DNA of 64,000 bases. It comes from Parabacteroides sp. PFB2-10 (GTDB lineage: Bacteria; Bacteroidota; Bacteroidia; Bacteroidales; Tannerellaceae). The position numbers and the translations under genes are program-made. Below, in pieces: positions 34,325-44,346 of this stretch. The DNA lies in NCBI RefSeq assembly GCF_029893085.1, contig NZ_JARXWI010000005.1:1-64000 (forward strand). Reading direction: 5' to 3'. A model generated the notes under the pieces. It had not been told where the DNA came from, searched no databases, and saw only the letters and a list, made by a program, of their open reading frames with translations. Numbering within the stretch: the stretch's first letter is position 1; each line of letters starts with the position of its first letter.

Positions 34325-37300
34325 TCACTCATCGTCTATTTCCCGTGTATTTTCCATCAGCTCTGTCGGGGTTACATTAAAGCGTTTGACAAAGCAACGG
34401 GTAAAATATTTGGGGTCATTGAATCCTACCTCGTAGGCTATTTCCGATATGTTCATTTTCTTGGTAATTCTGTTTACTTCGATCAACTCACGGGCGACAT
34501 TCAACCGGTAATTACGGATAAATTGCCCCAGCGACTGTCCCGTCAACGTTTGCAGTTTCTTATTCAACAGGCTTTTGCTGACTCCCATGGATTTAACGAA
34601 CTCGGCTGATTCGTATGATGGATTCTTGTAGTTTTCCTGTACGACGGAAAGGGCTTTATTGATAAATTTCTCATCCCGCGATTCTTCGACCATCTGCAGT
34701 TCGCGCACATCCATATTCTGGGCAAACCGACTATGGTAGCGGCTTCTGTTCTCAAGGATATTATTTATCCGGGTCAACAACAGTTCGTCGTTAAATGGTT
34801 TTGACAAGAAGGAATCAACCCCCATCTTGTAGCTTTCAATGCGTGATTCCTGTGATGTTTTAGCCGTAAGCATCAAGAATGGAATATGAGAGGTGGTAAA
34901 GTTTTTCTTCACCCTCCGCGAAAGTTCCACCCCATCCATAACAGGCATCATCAGGTCGCTGACGATGAAATCGACATTGTTTGCCTTCAACAGTTCGAGT
35001 GCTTCTTCGCCATTCCCTGCTTCGATCACATTATACTGCTCTATCAGGATAGAACGGATAAAGCTTCGCATATCCTGATTATCTTCTACGACCAACAAGG
35101 TCAGCTTCCCGGGAATAAAAGAGGTGATAGGTTGATCCTCCTTTTCTTCCGGGAACTGTGGTTTCCCGGCGACGATTTCCTGTTGTCCGGGAGCCGCCTC
35201 GTCGATCGGTATCACTACCCGGAAAGAGCTTCCCGCGCCTTTGTTATTGGCAGCGGAAATAGTTCCGCCCATTTGTGTAATAATACTCTTTGACAAATAG
35301 AGTCCGATGCCTGTGCCGCTTTGTCCATAAACCGGAAATTTCACCTTGTTTTTAGACTGATAGAAGCGATCGAATATATTGGAAATATCCGCCTCCGGAA
35401 TACCAATGCCATTATCTCTGACAGCTATATACAGGCGCTTTCCTGAGCGATCGTTCAAAGTTGCCGCATAAAGCGATATGGTGCCCCCATCCGGTGTGAA
35501 CTTGATCGCATTTGACAACAAATTGGTGATGACCTTTTGCATCGCATCCTGATCAAACGCCCATTCGTCTGTATCAATACGCATATATTGCCTGAGTGTG
35601 ATCTTCCTGCCTTCCGCCAAAACAGCAAACGGGGAAATAAGGGTAGATATGAAGTGTCTGAAATTTCCTTTCGTTTTCACAATCTGCAACTTGCCGGATT
35701 CCACCTTGCGGAAATCCATTATTTGATTGACAAGTGAAAGCAGGTATTTCGCATTGCGCTCGACAAAGCTGAGTTGTTCGATCACTAAGGGGTTGTGACT
35801 CAGCTTAAGGGCACGCTCGATGGGGCCTGTAATCAGGGTGACGGGGGTGCGGAATTCATGCGTAATGCTTGTGAAGAAAGAGATCTTATCGGCCGTTAGC
35901 TCCTGCACCTTTTCGGACATTTCAATCAGTTGCGTTTTCTGCCGCGTAATTTCGTCATTCTGATGTTTTAGCATCTCGTTTTGGTGGGATAATTCGCCTG
36001 CCTGAACTTCCAATAACTGCTTCTGTTCCCTGAGTTCATGCGTTCTTTCGTCTACAATTTTGTGTAAGTGCTGTTTTTGTTTTTGCAGTATAGCGATACG
36101 TCTTATATAGATATACACAATCAGGCAGATCACACTTATCATCAAAAGGGATATAAACCAGGGAGTTTTATAGAAAAAGGGGGTAACGATCACCTGGACT
36201 TTGGTTACGGGGGGGTCTACTTCTTCGTCATCAATCGAGTATTTCACCTCAAAAACATAATCTCCGGCAGGCAAATTCGTATAATTGGCAAAACGGCGGT
36301 CGGCAGGCACCTCGATCCAATGCGGATCAAATCCGACTAAGCGGTAACTATAACGGGCTGTTACCGGCGAATCGAAGTTTAATGCCGCAAATTCTAACCA
36401 GAAAGACTTATCACTTTCATGCAGGTGTATGGCTTTTACGGTAGAGATATCCCTGTCGATATATTTCTTTCCGGGTTTTATACGCTGGTTCATAACGCTC
36501 AACTCGGTCAGGGTCACTTTCGTATTATGCGTTCTTGAAGTCTGAATTTTGGGATCGATCGCTGCCAAACCTTTTATGCCACCAAAATAAAGCATACCGC
36601 TTTGAGAGGCTAAAGCACCATTCCAGTAAAACTTATTATCCATCAAGCCATCGTTGCTTGTGTAATTTGTAAAACTATTCGCCGCAAGATCAAAACAGGA
36701 TATCCCATAATTGGTATTTATCCATAGGCGCTTACGATCATCTTCCAAAATCCCCCGGACATTATTACTTATCAGTCCATGGTGATTATTGTAATTAATA
36801 AAATGGCCTATGGCTCCGTCTTCATTAGGAATATGCTTAAACAGACCATTGCCATTGCTTCCCAACCACAAGGTATTATCAGAGGCCAGAAACAGGTAAC
36901 AAATATATTCTCTCAACCGGGAGGTCGGGTCGTCCAGTTTGTATTTCAGATGGGAATGCCGGAATTTATCATTCTTTCGTGAATGTAGGTCAAAAACAAA
37001 AACGCCATACATTGTTCCCATCCACAACAGACCGTTTGGGTCGATAATCACGCCTGATACACAGTGTATCTGATCCGATAATTGTTCGTCATAAAAGGGA
37101 TTATGCAACCGATCTGTCTTGAAATCATAATAGTAAAGCCCCTCGTCTGCGCCAATCCACATAAGGTCGTTGATAGGATCATAACATAACGAAGCAACGA
37201 AGCCAAGATGAAACCCCGGATTATGCCAGGGAGCGAAATACTTAACCGCGGGCATTCCCGGACGTTCCGGGTCGAAAACGGTGATCCCCCCTCCCCAGGT

Positions 37301-38584
37301 GCCAACCCAAAGCTGGTTTCGGTTGTCTTTAACGATTTCGCTTACGGAATTATGGCTCAAGCCACTGTTCGCTGTTGTATAATGAATAAAACGTTCGCTT
37401 CCCTTTTCTTTCCGGTTTATACCGCCTTCGACCGTACCGACCCACAAGGTTTCCTTTTCGTCTTCATATATCGCATTTACCGGATTAGGCGATAAACTGT
37501 GCGGATCATACTTCTCATAGACATAGTTTTTTATCGACAAACTCTTGGGCGTTATTTTATTCAATCCACCCGACTCCGTACCAATCCATACGATATCACC
37601 GTCAGCCATCATGCAATTAATGAAGTTCGAGTTCAATCCTTTCTCCGGACTTTCGGTATCCAGCATGATTTGTTCAAAGTCATCGGTAATCGGATTATAG
37701 ACATTGAATCCCCGATAGGTGCTTACCAATAACTGGTTTTCGCTATTCAGCGCCAGGTCTGTGATGAAAGTCTGTGTTAATCCCCTTTGAGTTTCATTCG
37801 AGTAGTATGACTTAAGGCTTTCCCGATTTCTGTCATAGCGTATCAGTTCCAGGTTTGTTCCGATCCAGATCTCATTTTCTTTCCGGCAAAGCGAGCTGAT
37901 CCTGATGCCTTCATTAAACTCAAGCTGGGGACTTATGGTGGTCGCCTGCAGCTCCTCCTGGCGGGTAAACACCTTACTGACCTTATGACCCACGGCGAGC
38001 CACACATTGCCATCGCCATCCATATCGTTTATAACCACAGGATAATCTAAAAAGCCGGTTTCAAGCGAATAATGTTTTTGCAGACCACCGTTTGCATCAA
38101 ATGTTATCTTGTAGATAATTCCGTCACATGCCATCCAGATATTGCCTTTACTATCTTTCGTGACATACGAAACGGATTGTTGAAAAATAGCAGCAGCGGG
38201 TTCTTGTGGTTCAGTAAGTGTAACCATTTTGTCGGTAGACAAATCGAGAATGTCGATCCCTTCCGTCGAGGCAATCCACAAGCGTCCGAAAGCATCTTCA
38301 CAACAACCTGTAATAAAATTGCTCCTTACTTTCCCATCAGGCGTATGGATTGTATAATGTATAAACTCGTAACCATCATACCGCGAAATACCACCTCCCC
38401 GTGTCGCCAGCCAAAGAAAACCGCGGCTATCTTTATATATGTAATCGATGAAATCATGGAGAAGTCCGTCTTCCATGGTTATATAGGCGAAATTATTACG
38501 CGAAGTAAAAGACTCCTGCGCACGGGTCGTCGGACAAGAAAAAAGGATACAAAATAGTATGACTATGTAGGAATGTGGTCTCAT
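34325..38584 (-). CDS. hybrid two-component system regulator (HTCS) of the arabinan locus
   Basis: This 1419-residue single-protein sensor-regulator has, in order: a signal sequence, periplasmic two-bladed-propeller repeats (about 30-690, recurrent DSRGFLWLATRGGG-type Reg_prop motifs), a Y_Y_Y domain (about 700-790), one transmembrane helix (about 805-827), a coiled coil, a HisKA domain with phospho-His909 (THEFRTP), a HATPase domain with DNGIGI and GTGIGLYLSK, a receiver domain (about 1158-1275, phospho-Asp1210 in VSDLMMP), and an AraC-type HTH at about 1310-1412. Homologues bind oligosaccharides in the periplasm and activate adjacent loci; the B. thetaiotaomicron arabinan homologue responds to arabino-oligosaccharides (from memory). 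All phosphorelay residues are intact. It is divergent from the GH51 operon and has its own consensus promoter. Confidence 0.96.
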   Translation of the reverse strand: MRPHSYIVILFCILFSCPTTRAQESFTSRNNFAYITMEDGLLHDFIDYIYKDSRGFLWLATRGGGISRYDGYEFIHYTIHTPDGKVRSNFITGCCEDAFGRLWIASTEGIDILDLSTDKMVTLTEPQEPAAAIFQQSVSYVTKDSKGNIWMACDGIIYKITFDANGGLQKHYSLETGFLDYPVVINDMDGDGNVWLAVGHKVSKVFTRQEELQATTISPQLEFNEGIRISSLCRKENEIWIGTNLELIRYDRNRESLKSYYSNETQRGLTQTFITDLALNSENQLLVSTYRGFNVYNPITDDFEQIMLDTESPEKGLNSNFINCMMADGDIVWIGTESGGLNKITPKSLSIKNYVYEKYDPHSLSPNPVNAIYEDEKETLWVGTVEGGINRKEKGSERFIHYTTANSGLSHNSVSEIVKDNRNQLWVGTWGGGITVFDPERPGMPAVKYFAPWHNPGFHLGFVASLCYDPINDLMWIGADEGLYYYDFKTDRLHNPFYDEQLSDQIHCVSGVIIDPNGLLWMGTMYGVFVFDLHSRKNDKFRHSHLKYKLDDPTSRLREYICYLFLASDNTLWLGSNGNGLFKHIPNEDGAIGHFINYNNHHGLISNNVRGILEDDRKRLWINTNYGISCFDLAANSFTNYTSNDGLMDNKFYWNGALASQSGMLYFGGIKGLAAIDPKIQTSRTHNTKVTLTELSVMNQRIKPGKKYIDRDISTVKAIHLHESDKSFWLEFAALNFDSPVTARYSYRLVGFDPHWIEVPADRRFANYTNLPAGDYVFEVKYSIDDEEVDPPVTKVQVIVTPFFYKTPWFISLLMISVICLIVYIYIRRIAILQKQKQHLHKIVDERTHELREQKQLLEVQAGELSHQNEMLKHQNDEITRQKTQLIEMSEKVQELTADKISFFTSITHEFRTPVTLITGPIERALKLSHNPLVIEQLSFVERNAKYLLSLVNQIMDFRKVESGKLQIVKTKGNFRHFISTLISPFAVLAEGRKITLRQYMRIDTDEWAFDQDAMQKVITNLLSNAIKFTPDGGTISLYAATLNDRSGKRLYIAVRDNGIGIPEADISNIFDRFYQSKNKVKFPVYGQSGTGIGLYLSKSIITQMGGTISAANNKGAGSSFRVVIPIDEAAPGQQEIVAGKPQFPEEKEDQPITSFIPGKLTLLVVEDNQDMRSFIRSILIEQYNVIEAGNGEEALELLKANNVDFIVSDLMMPVMDGVELSRRVKKNFTTSHIPFLMLTAKTSQESRIESYKMGVDSFLSKPFNDELLLTRINNILENRSRYHSRFAQNMDVRELQMVEESRDEKFINKALSVVQENYKNPSYESAEFVKSMGVSKSLLNKKLQTLTGQSLGQFIRNYRLNVARELIEVNRITKKMNISEIAYEVGFNDPKYFTRCFVKRFNVTPTELMENTREIDDE

Positions 38585-38604
38585 GGCGATTACTTTTTGT
38601 CAAG

Positions 38605-38635
38605 CAAAAATATAGGTTCTATTTCAGAGTACAAA
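38605..38635 (-). promoter_or_regulatory. promoter of the HTCS gene
   Basis: On the minus strand TTTG (38632-38635), 19 bases, then TATTTTTG (38605-38612): a perfect -33/-7 match ending 20 bases before the ATG. The divergent GH51 operon in the same 170-base interval lacks such a match on the plus strand, consistent with constitutive regulator expression and activator-dependent enzyme genes. Confidence 0.85.
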
Positions 38636-38754
38636 TTATCCTCAAAAACAATTAGTTCCCTTTATCTGTTTGTCCTCCTTTTTTATTCGATAATCCCCCC
38701 TCCTACAAGCTATTATATTCTTCTTTGCTCATCGATTCTTAAAACACAATTATC

Positions 38755-40854
38755 ATGAATACACCATTTTGTTATCCTTTTAGGAAAAAGATCAGGTACG
38801 CTTTCGTATCAATAGCCCTTTTGGCTGTTCATGTTAGCATGTTTGGCCAGGCAACACCGGGCAAGGATATAGAGGCAACGGTTCATCTTGAACAGACAAA
38901 CGCTCCCATCCACCCTTTTATGTACGGTATGTTTACCGAGCTTCTTCATAATATGTTCGAGAATGGTATCTGGGCCGAAATATTAAGCGACCGTAAATTC
39001 TTTTATGCAGTCGACAATTCGGAAACGTTGGAGCCCCGGAACACCCGGCGGCATCAGCTACGATGGCGGCCTGTCGGAGCAGCCTCCGGCGTTACGATGG
39101 ATAAAGACAATGTGTATGTCGGCAAACAATCGCCCAAAATCACACTAAACGGCGTCCCGAATGGCATTCAGCAAAAGGGATTGTGGCTACGCCAGGGGAA
39201 AGGCTACGAAGGACGGATTGTGTTAAGCGGAGACCCGCAGGTTAAAGTCACCGTCAGCCTTGTATGGGGAACGAAAGCCAATGAGCGAGAAAGTATTGTA
39301 ATCGACAGGCTTAGTAAGGACTACAAAAAGTTTCCATTCCATTTTTATCCCAAAGGAGACACGAATGAAGGATACATCGAAATAACAGGCGAAGGAACAG
39401 GTAGCTTTTATATTGGCGCCGTGTCGTTAATGCCTGATGACAACCTGCATGGATTCAGAAAAGACATTGTTGAAATACTCAAATCGGTAGGTGCAACCAT
39501 CTACCGCTGGCCGGGAGGCAATTTCTTAGCTAATTACGATTGGCGTCACGGCATTGGCGACATCGACCGCCGTCCGCCCAGGTATGATTATGCCTGGTTC
39601 ACCGTAGAATCGAATGATGTAGGAACGGATGAGTTTCTGACATTATGCGATTTGATCGACACCGAGCCCTATCTTGTGGTCAATAGCGGACTGGGAGATG
39701 CCTATTCTGCCGCGCAATGGGTAGAGTATGTGAATGGTGACAAAGACACACCAATGGGAATGTGGCGTTCTGCCAACGGACATCCCGAACCTTATCAGGT
39801 GAAATACTGGGGAATCGGAAATGAAATGTATGGGGAATGGCAGATCGGTTATATGTCGAGCTGGCATTATACATTGAAACACAATTTCTTTGCGGAAGAA
39901 ATGCGCGCAAAAGATCCCAACATCAAACTGATTGCCTCCGGAGCAACCATCTATGAAACCGGCACAACCGCCCGCCATCACCGCAAACCTCTTCAGATGA
40001 AACTGCCTATCGAATACCTGAGTCAGGATGACTGGACCGGAATGTTGCTTACTAATAGTCTTGAAAACATAGACTATATGGCTGAACATATTTATACCTA
40101 TTTCAATGGTTATTTCGATCAGGAGAAACAAGACTGGGTTGCCGTTCGCGACACACTGGTTGATCTCGTACGCCGTACGCCTAACCGCATCAAAGGTATG
40201 ATCGAGTCCATGGAAGAATACCAGAAACGCATACCGGCAGTCAGAGAGAAACCGACACCTTTCTGGGTCGACGAATGGGTAGCCGGCGAAGGACGTGGCC
40301 TCAAAACAACCATTGGAGTTGCTGCTGCCTTGCATGAATTTATGCGCCATGCCGATCTTATTATGATGGGCGCCTATACCGGGTTTAACGGTTTATACAG
40401 ATACAATGACGTAGATGCCGTAATCAGTACGAATGGATTACTGTTTAAACTGTTTCTGGAACACCACGGAACGCGGATGGTAAACCTGACAGGCAACTCT
40501 CCTCAACGCGAATTAACCGGCACCATTGGCGTGGATATACCGAAAGAGATATCCGGAAGCCCTACTTATCCCTTGGATGTGTTAGCCACCGTCAATGAAG
40601 ACAAAACGAAACTTACCGTCTCCATTGTCAACCCGACATACACCGAACAGAAGATAAAGCTTCATTACAAAGGCGGTTCTATCGGCAAAGAGGCAACGCT
40701 CTATTCACTGGCACCAACCATCGTGACCGACGACAACTCACCGGAGCAGCCAAACAAGGTACAGGTTGAGGTGAGTCGCAGCAAAGTCAAGCAGGAAGTA
40801 GAGGTGCCTCCTCATTCTATCCTATTATATGAGTATGACTTAACAAACAAATAA
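38755..40854 (+). CDS. GH51 alpha-L-arabinofuranosidase
   Basis: This 699-residue protein has a signal peptide and no lipobox, so it is probably periplasmic. An N-terminal carbohydrate-binding-like beta domain (about 100-230) precedes the GH51 barrel. Acid/base Glu357 lies in WGIGNEMYGEW and nucleophile Glu507 in FWVDEWVAGEG; the RWPGGNFLANYDW substrate-site motif is also present. The last 190 residues form the usual GH51 C-terminal beta domain (ends in PPHSILLYEY). It would release terminal arabinofuranosyl units from imported oligosaccharides. It is the first gene of the plus-strand operon, divergent from the HTCS. Confidence 0.95.
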   Translation: MNTPFCYPFRKKIRYAFVSIALLAVHVSMFGQATPGKDIEATVHLEQTNAPIHPFMYGMFTELLHNMFENGIWAEILSDRKFFYAVDNSETLEPRNTRRHQLRWRPVGAASGVTMDKDNVYVGKQSPKITLNGVPNGIQQKGLWLRQGKGYEGRIVLSGDPQVKVTVSLVWGTKANERESIVIDRLSKDYKKFPFHFYPKGDTNEGYIEITGEGTGSFYIGAVSLMPDDNLHGFRKDIVEILKSVGATIYRWPGGNFLANYDWRHGIGDIDRRPPRYDYAWFTVESNDVGTDEFLTLCDLIDTEPYLVVNSGLGDAYSAAQWVEYVNGDKDTPMGMWRSANGHPEPYQVKYWGIGNEMYGEWQIGYMSSWHYTLKHNFFAEEMRAKDPNIKLIASGATIYETGTTARHHRKPLQMKLPIEYLSQDDWTGMLLTNSLENIDYMAEHIYTYFNGYFDQEKQDWVAVRDTLVDLVRRTPNRIKGMIESMEEYQKRIPAVREKPTPFWVDEWVAGEGRGLKTTIGVAAALHEFMRHADLIMMGAYTGFNGLYRYNDVDAVISTNGLLFKLFLEHHGTRMVNLTGNSPQRELTGTIGVDIPKEISGSPTYPLDVLATVNEDKTKLTVSIVNPTYTEQKIKLHYKGGSIGKEATLYSLAPTIVTDDNSPEQPNKVQVEVSRSKVKQEVEVPPHSILLYEYDLTNK

Positions 40855-40908
40855 AAGGAAATCTCTTTTATGACACAGATATTATCTGTAAGGAAACACC
40901 ACTATATT

Positions 40909-42387
40909 ATGAAATACAATTTATTGATTTGGTTTTTATCGCTGTCGTTCCTCTTTTCCTGCCAGGGGAAAGAGGTGATTCCAACACCGAAAACCAATCC
41001 TTGGCCGGACAATTACGAATCTATTTCCGCCATGGAGCACTATCAGTCGTGGGGCACATACAACCTGCACGACCCGGCATGTAAAAAGTTGGGTGATTAC
41101 TATTATATGTATTCCACCGATGCCATTTATGCAGAGAATAAACAGGAAGCCATTGCGAAAGGAGTCCCTATCGGCTATATACAAATGCGCCGCTCCAAAG
41201 ACCTGGTTCATTGGGATTTTCTGGGCTGGGCTTTCCCGGAAATACCGGCCGAAGCATCGGAATGGGTGAAGGGTAATTCGGGAGGAAAAGGAGCAACAAA
41301 CATCTGGGCGCCTTATATCATTCCATACAACGATGTGTATCGGTTGTATTATTGTGTTTCCGCTTTCGGCCTGCCCAATTCCTACATTGGTCTTGCCGAG
41401 TCGAACTCTCCCGAAGGACCATGGACGCTGAAAGGCTGCGTCGTAAAGACCAATTGGGATAGCGAAAAGAATGCCATCGATCCCAGTGTGATTGTCGATG
41501 CAGAAACGGGCAAATGGTGGATGCATTACGGCTCGTACTTCGGGGGATTATTCTGTGTAGAGCTCGATCCCGAAACAGGCCTGACAAAGGTCGAAGGCGA
41601 TCAGGGGCACCTGACAGTCCGAAGAGCGAACTTCTTGAAAGACAACCTGGAGGCACCGGAGATCATCTATCACCCCGATTTGAAAGAGTATTTCCTCTTT
41701 GTCTCTTACGACCCGTTGATGACCACCTATAACATACGGGTAGGAAGAAGCCAAACGCCCGACGGCCCCTTTTATGATTTCAATGGAAAGGATATGCGTG
41801 ATACAATCAATAACTTCCCTATACTGACCGCCCCGTATCGTTTTAACAACCATCCCGGATGGGCCGGCACAGGACATTGTGGGGTCGTCGAGGAGAATGG
41901 ACGCTATTTCATGTTCCACCAGGGACGCCTTTCACCCCAGAACCAGCAGATGGTGCTTCATGCCCGGGAGGTTTTCTTCAATTCCGACGGCTGGCCGGTT
42001 GTTTCTCCAGAGAGATATGCCGCCACCCCTTCCCGATCATTACGGGAAAAAGACTTGATCGGTGAATGGGAGGTGATACATATCATAGAGCCTTTGCATG
42101 AACGCCAGCTCGAAGCCGGACAAATCCTGTGGGGGGAAGATGAATTAGCTAACGAAGAGTGGAACACCTCTTTCATCCTCACCATCGAAGAGGCCAATCA
42201 GCTGAAAGAGGGAGGCGAATGGCAGTTCACAGAAGCGAAACAAACCCTCCGGATCGAACAGGGCGAAAACCTGTTCAGCGAACTATTCGTCTTTGCCGGA
42301 CAAGACTGGGAGAATGAATCTGAAACCATTCTCTTCACCGGGCTTGACCAAAATGGACGTTCTTTCTGGGGCAAAAGGGTGAAATAA
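40909..42387 (+). CDS. GH43 endo-1,5-alpha-L-arabinanase-like lipoprotein
   Basis: The ATG at 40909 is preferred to one 39 bases earlier because it begins a clean lipoprotein signal (MKYNLLIWF, lipobox FLFSC); 492 residues. The GH43 triad is visible as the Asp in YNLHDPACK, the Asp in NAIDPSVIV and the Glu in EAPEIIYHP. The C-terminal domain (starts LIGEWEVI, ends FWGKRVK) is the same kind as in the other GH43 of the locus. It should act at the cell surface on alpha-1,5-arabinan. Low similarity to its paralogue suggests different chain or branch preference. It lies 54 bases after the first GH51 gene and 31 before the second. Confidence 0.92.
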   Translation: MKYNLLIWFLSLSFLFSCQGKEVIPTPKTNPWPDNYESISAMEHYQSWGTYNLHDPACKKLGDYYYMYSTDAIYAENKQEAIAKGVPIGYIQMRRSKDLVHWDFLGWAFPEIPAEASEWVKGNSGGKGATNIWAPYIIPYNDVYRLYYCVSAFGLPNSYIGLAESNSPEGPWTLKGCVVKTNWDSEKNAIDPSVIVDAETGKWWMHYGSYFGGLFCVELDPETGLTKVEGDQGHLTVRRANFLKDNLEAPEIIYHPDLKEYFLFVSYDPLMTTYNIRVGRSQTPDGPFYDFNGKDMRDTINNFPILTAPYRFNNHPGWAGTGHCGVVEENGRYFMFHQGRLSPQNQQMVLHAREVFFNSDGWPVVSPERYAATPSRSLREKDLIGEWEVIHIIEPLHERQLEAGQILWGEDELANEEWNTSFILTIEEANQLKEGGEWQFTEAKQTLRIEQGENLFSELFVFAGQDWENESETILFTGLDQNGRSFWGKRVK

Positions 42388-42418
42388 TAAAAGATTCCAA
42401 CAATAAACAGTAAATAAA

Positions 42419-43996
42419 ATGATCAGATTTAAAAAAATCAATCTCTTATTCTTTATTTTTCTCATGGCTGGCAGCTCATTCGTGTTTGCCGGCAATGAGA
42501 AACAACAACCGACAGAAACAGTAAGCAACCGCGTATCACGTCTGGAAAATCGTGAAAAGATCAAATACAATCCGATGATTTTCGGACAGTTCATCGAACA
42601 CTTCGACAATCAGGTTTATGGTGGTATTTACGATCCCGGATCCAAGTTTTCTGACGAGGATGGCTTCCGGATCGATGTGATGGAGGCCTTGAAAGAATTG
42701 AAAATGCCTATTATCCGATGGCCGGGTGGATGTTTTGTCTCCACCTATCACTGGCTGGACGGAGTCGGCCCCGAACGGACGCCTGTTTACGACAAAACCT
42801 GGCAGGTAGAGGATCCCAATACATTCGGAACAGACGAGTTCATCAAATGGTGCCGGAAGGTTGGCACAGAGCCCTATATCTGCACAAACGCAGGGACAGG
42901 CACCCCCGAAGAGATGAGCGACTGGGTGGAATATTGCAACCTGACAGTAGGCAAATTCGGACGGATGCGGGCTAACAACGGACACCCCGAGCCCTACGAT
43001 GTGAAATACTGGAGCGTAGGCAACGAAAACTGGGGAGGCCACGAATTGGGTGCCAGAACCGTTGAAGAATGGGGACCAATGGTTCGGGAGTCGGCCAAGC
43101 TAATGCGTAGCGTGACGAAGGATCTGAAACTCTTTGCCGCGGCCACTTCGAATAAAGACTGGACCATGCCGCTATTGAAAGCTGCCGGTCAACACTTAGA
43201 CTATATCTCGGTGCATGGCTATTGGGATCCGGCATTTCATGTCAATAACATATCCCCCTACCTGGAATGTATGATGCGGACAGAGAGACCGGAAGAAGAT
43301 ATTCAGAGAACCATCAACATATTGGAAGAGGCCGGGTTTGCCGACCGGATAAAAATTGCCTACGACGAATGGAACCTGCGCAACTGGCATCATCCCTGGC
43401 ATGGCGATTTCCGACGCGGATTTGAGTTGGAGGCCCGTCGCAAGAACGACATTCAATCCACCTACACCATGGCGGATGCCCTCTTCTCGGCCTGCTTCCT
43501 GAACTCCTGCCTACGCAATGCCGACTATGTCGAAATAGCCTGTTTCTCTCCGGTAGTCAATACGCGCGGCGCTATTTTCGTGCATCCCGAAGGTATCCTG
43601 AAGAGAACCACATTTCACACACTCTATATGTATGCCAACTGGTTGGAAGCATATATAGTTCCTGTGGAAAGCTCCGTGGAAAAGCTCACCTCCGGCACCA
43701 ATTCGACGAATGTATTGGATGTGATCCTCACCTCCGATGAAGCGGGCAAACGATATGTGTATGCCATTGTCAACAAAGACCCCAAACGCGACATCGACCT
43801 AACGCTCGATTTTGAAGGCCTTGGAAAGAAAGCCCCAAAAACATTAAACGGACAGGTGTTAAGCGGAAAGAGCCCGGACGATTACAATGACATTGGTGCG
43901 GAAAACAGGGTCGTTCCCGAAAAAAAGAGCTTTAAGGTGAAAAACGGAGCTGTCACCCTACCTCCTCATTCATTAACCTTTATTACTGTTGAATAA
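42419..43996 (+). CDS. GH51 alpha-N-arabinofuranosidase
   Basis: This is a 525-residue protein with a signal peptide ending near FVFAG and no lipobox, so it is probably periplasmic. It is the compact GH51 type: catalytic acid/base Glu203 in WSVGNENWGGH, nucleophile Glu317 in IAYDEWNLRNW, and the RWPGGCFVSTYHW and FGQFIEHFDNQVYGGIYD substrate-site motifs. It ends in the standard C-terminal beta domain (LPPHSLTFITVE). It differs from the 699-residue GH51 in lacking the large N-terminal domain, so the two probably divide linkage or chain-length preference. It is the last gene of the operon; beyond it lies the repeat-rich gap. Confidence 0.95.
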   Translation: MIRFKKINLLFFIFLMAGSSFVFAGNEKQQPTETVSNRVSRLENREKIKYNPMIFGQFIEHFDNQVYGGIYDPGSKFSDEDGFRIDVMEALKELKMPIIRWPGGCFVSTYHWLDGVGPERTPVYDKTWQVEDPNTFGTDEFIKWCRKVGTEPYICTNAGTGTPEEMSDWVEYCNLTVGKFGRMRANNGHPEPYDVKYWSVGNENWGGHELGARTVEEWGPMVRESAKLMRSVTKDLKLFAAATSNKDWTMPLLKAAGQHLDYISVHGYWDPAFHVNNISPYLECMMRTERPEEDIQRTINILEEAGFADRIKIAYDEWNLRNWHHPWHGDFRRGFELEARRKNDIQSTYTMADALFSACFLNSCLRNADYVEIACFSPVVNTRGAIFVHPEGILKRTTFHTLYMYANWLEAYIVPVESSVEKLTSGTNSTNVLDVILTSDEAGKRYVYAIVNKDPKRDIDLTLDFEGLGKKAPKTLNGQVLSGKSPDDYNDIGAENRVVPEKKSFKVKNGAVTLPPHSLTFITVE

Positions 43997-44010
43997 GTAA
44001 TGTAATAATT

Positions 44011-44051
44011 GAAGGAGAAGGGAGAAAGGAGATAGGAGAAAGGAGTGAGGG
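44011..44051 (+). repeat. purine-rich GA tract
   Basis: About 40 bases are built from imperfect GGAGAAGGGA/GGAGAAA units with almost no pyrimidine. It lies 15 bases after the GH51 stop codon. This may be degenerate tandem repeats or a transcription-end region; function unknown. Confidence 0.6.
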
Positions 44052-44085
44052 ATATTCAAATCATGTAATGTGTGGAGGTGGATAG

Positions 44086-44280
44086 TGCAACCGTTCCGGT
44101 TGCATATCTTTGTAGGCCGTTGCTTTAGCATCGGTATTAACGCATTGAATTCCATTATATGCGTGCCGCAGGTACGCGATCTGTGATGATGGCATACCTG
44201 CGGCACGCCCGGGTTGGATTTGGGACATATATACCGATGCTAAAGCAACGGCCTACAAAGATGATGTCCCTCTCGGGACA
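44086..44280. repeat. nested palindromic element (REP/BIME-like)
   Basis: A perfect 32-bp inverted repeat (44106-44137 with 44231-44262) encloses a second perfect 14-bp inverted repeat (44161-44174 with 44195-44208). Small hairpins sit at each outer edge (44086-44104 and 44265-44280). Motifs CTTTGTAGGCCGTTGCTTTAGC in the arms relate it to the repeat at 20561. No coding content. Confidence 0.85.
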
Positions 44281-44346
44281 CCTGCGGAGGTCTTCCAATC
44301 TTGTAATATGTGAAGATTCCCAAGGAGTACCGAAATAAGTATCCAA

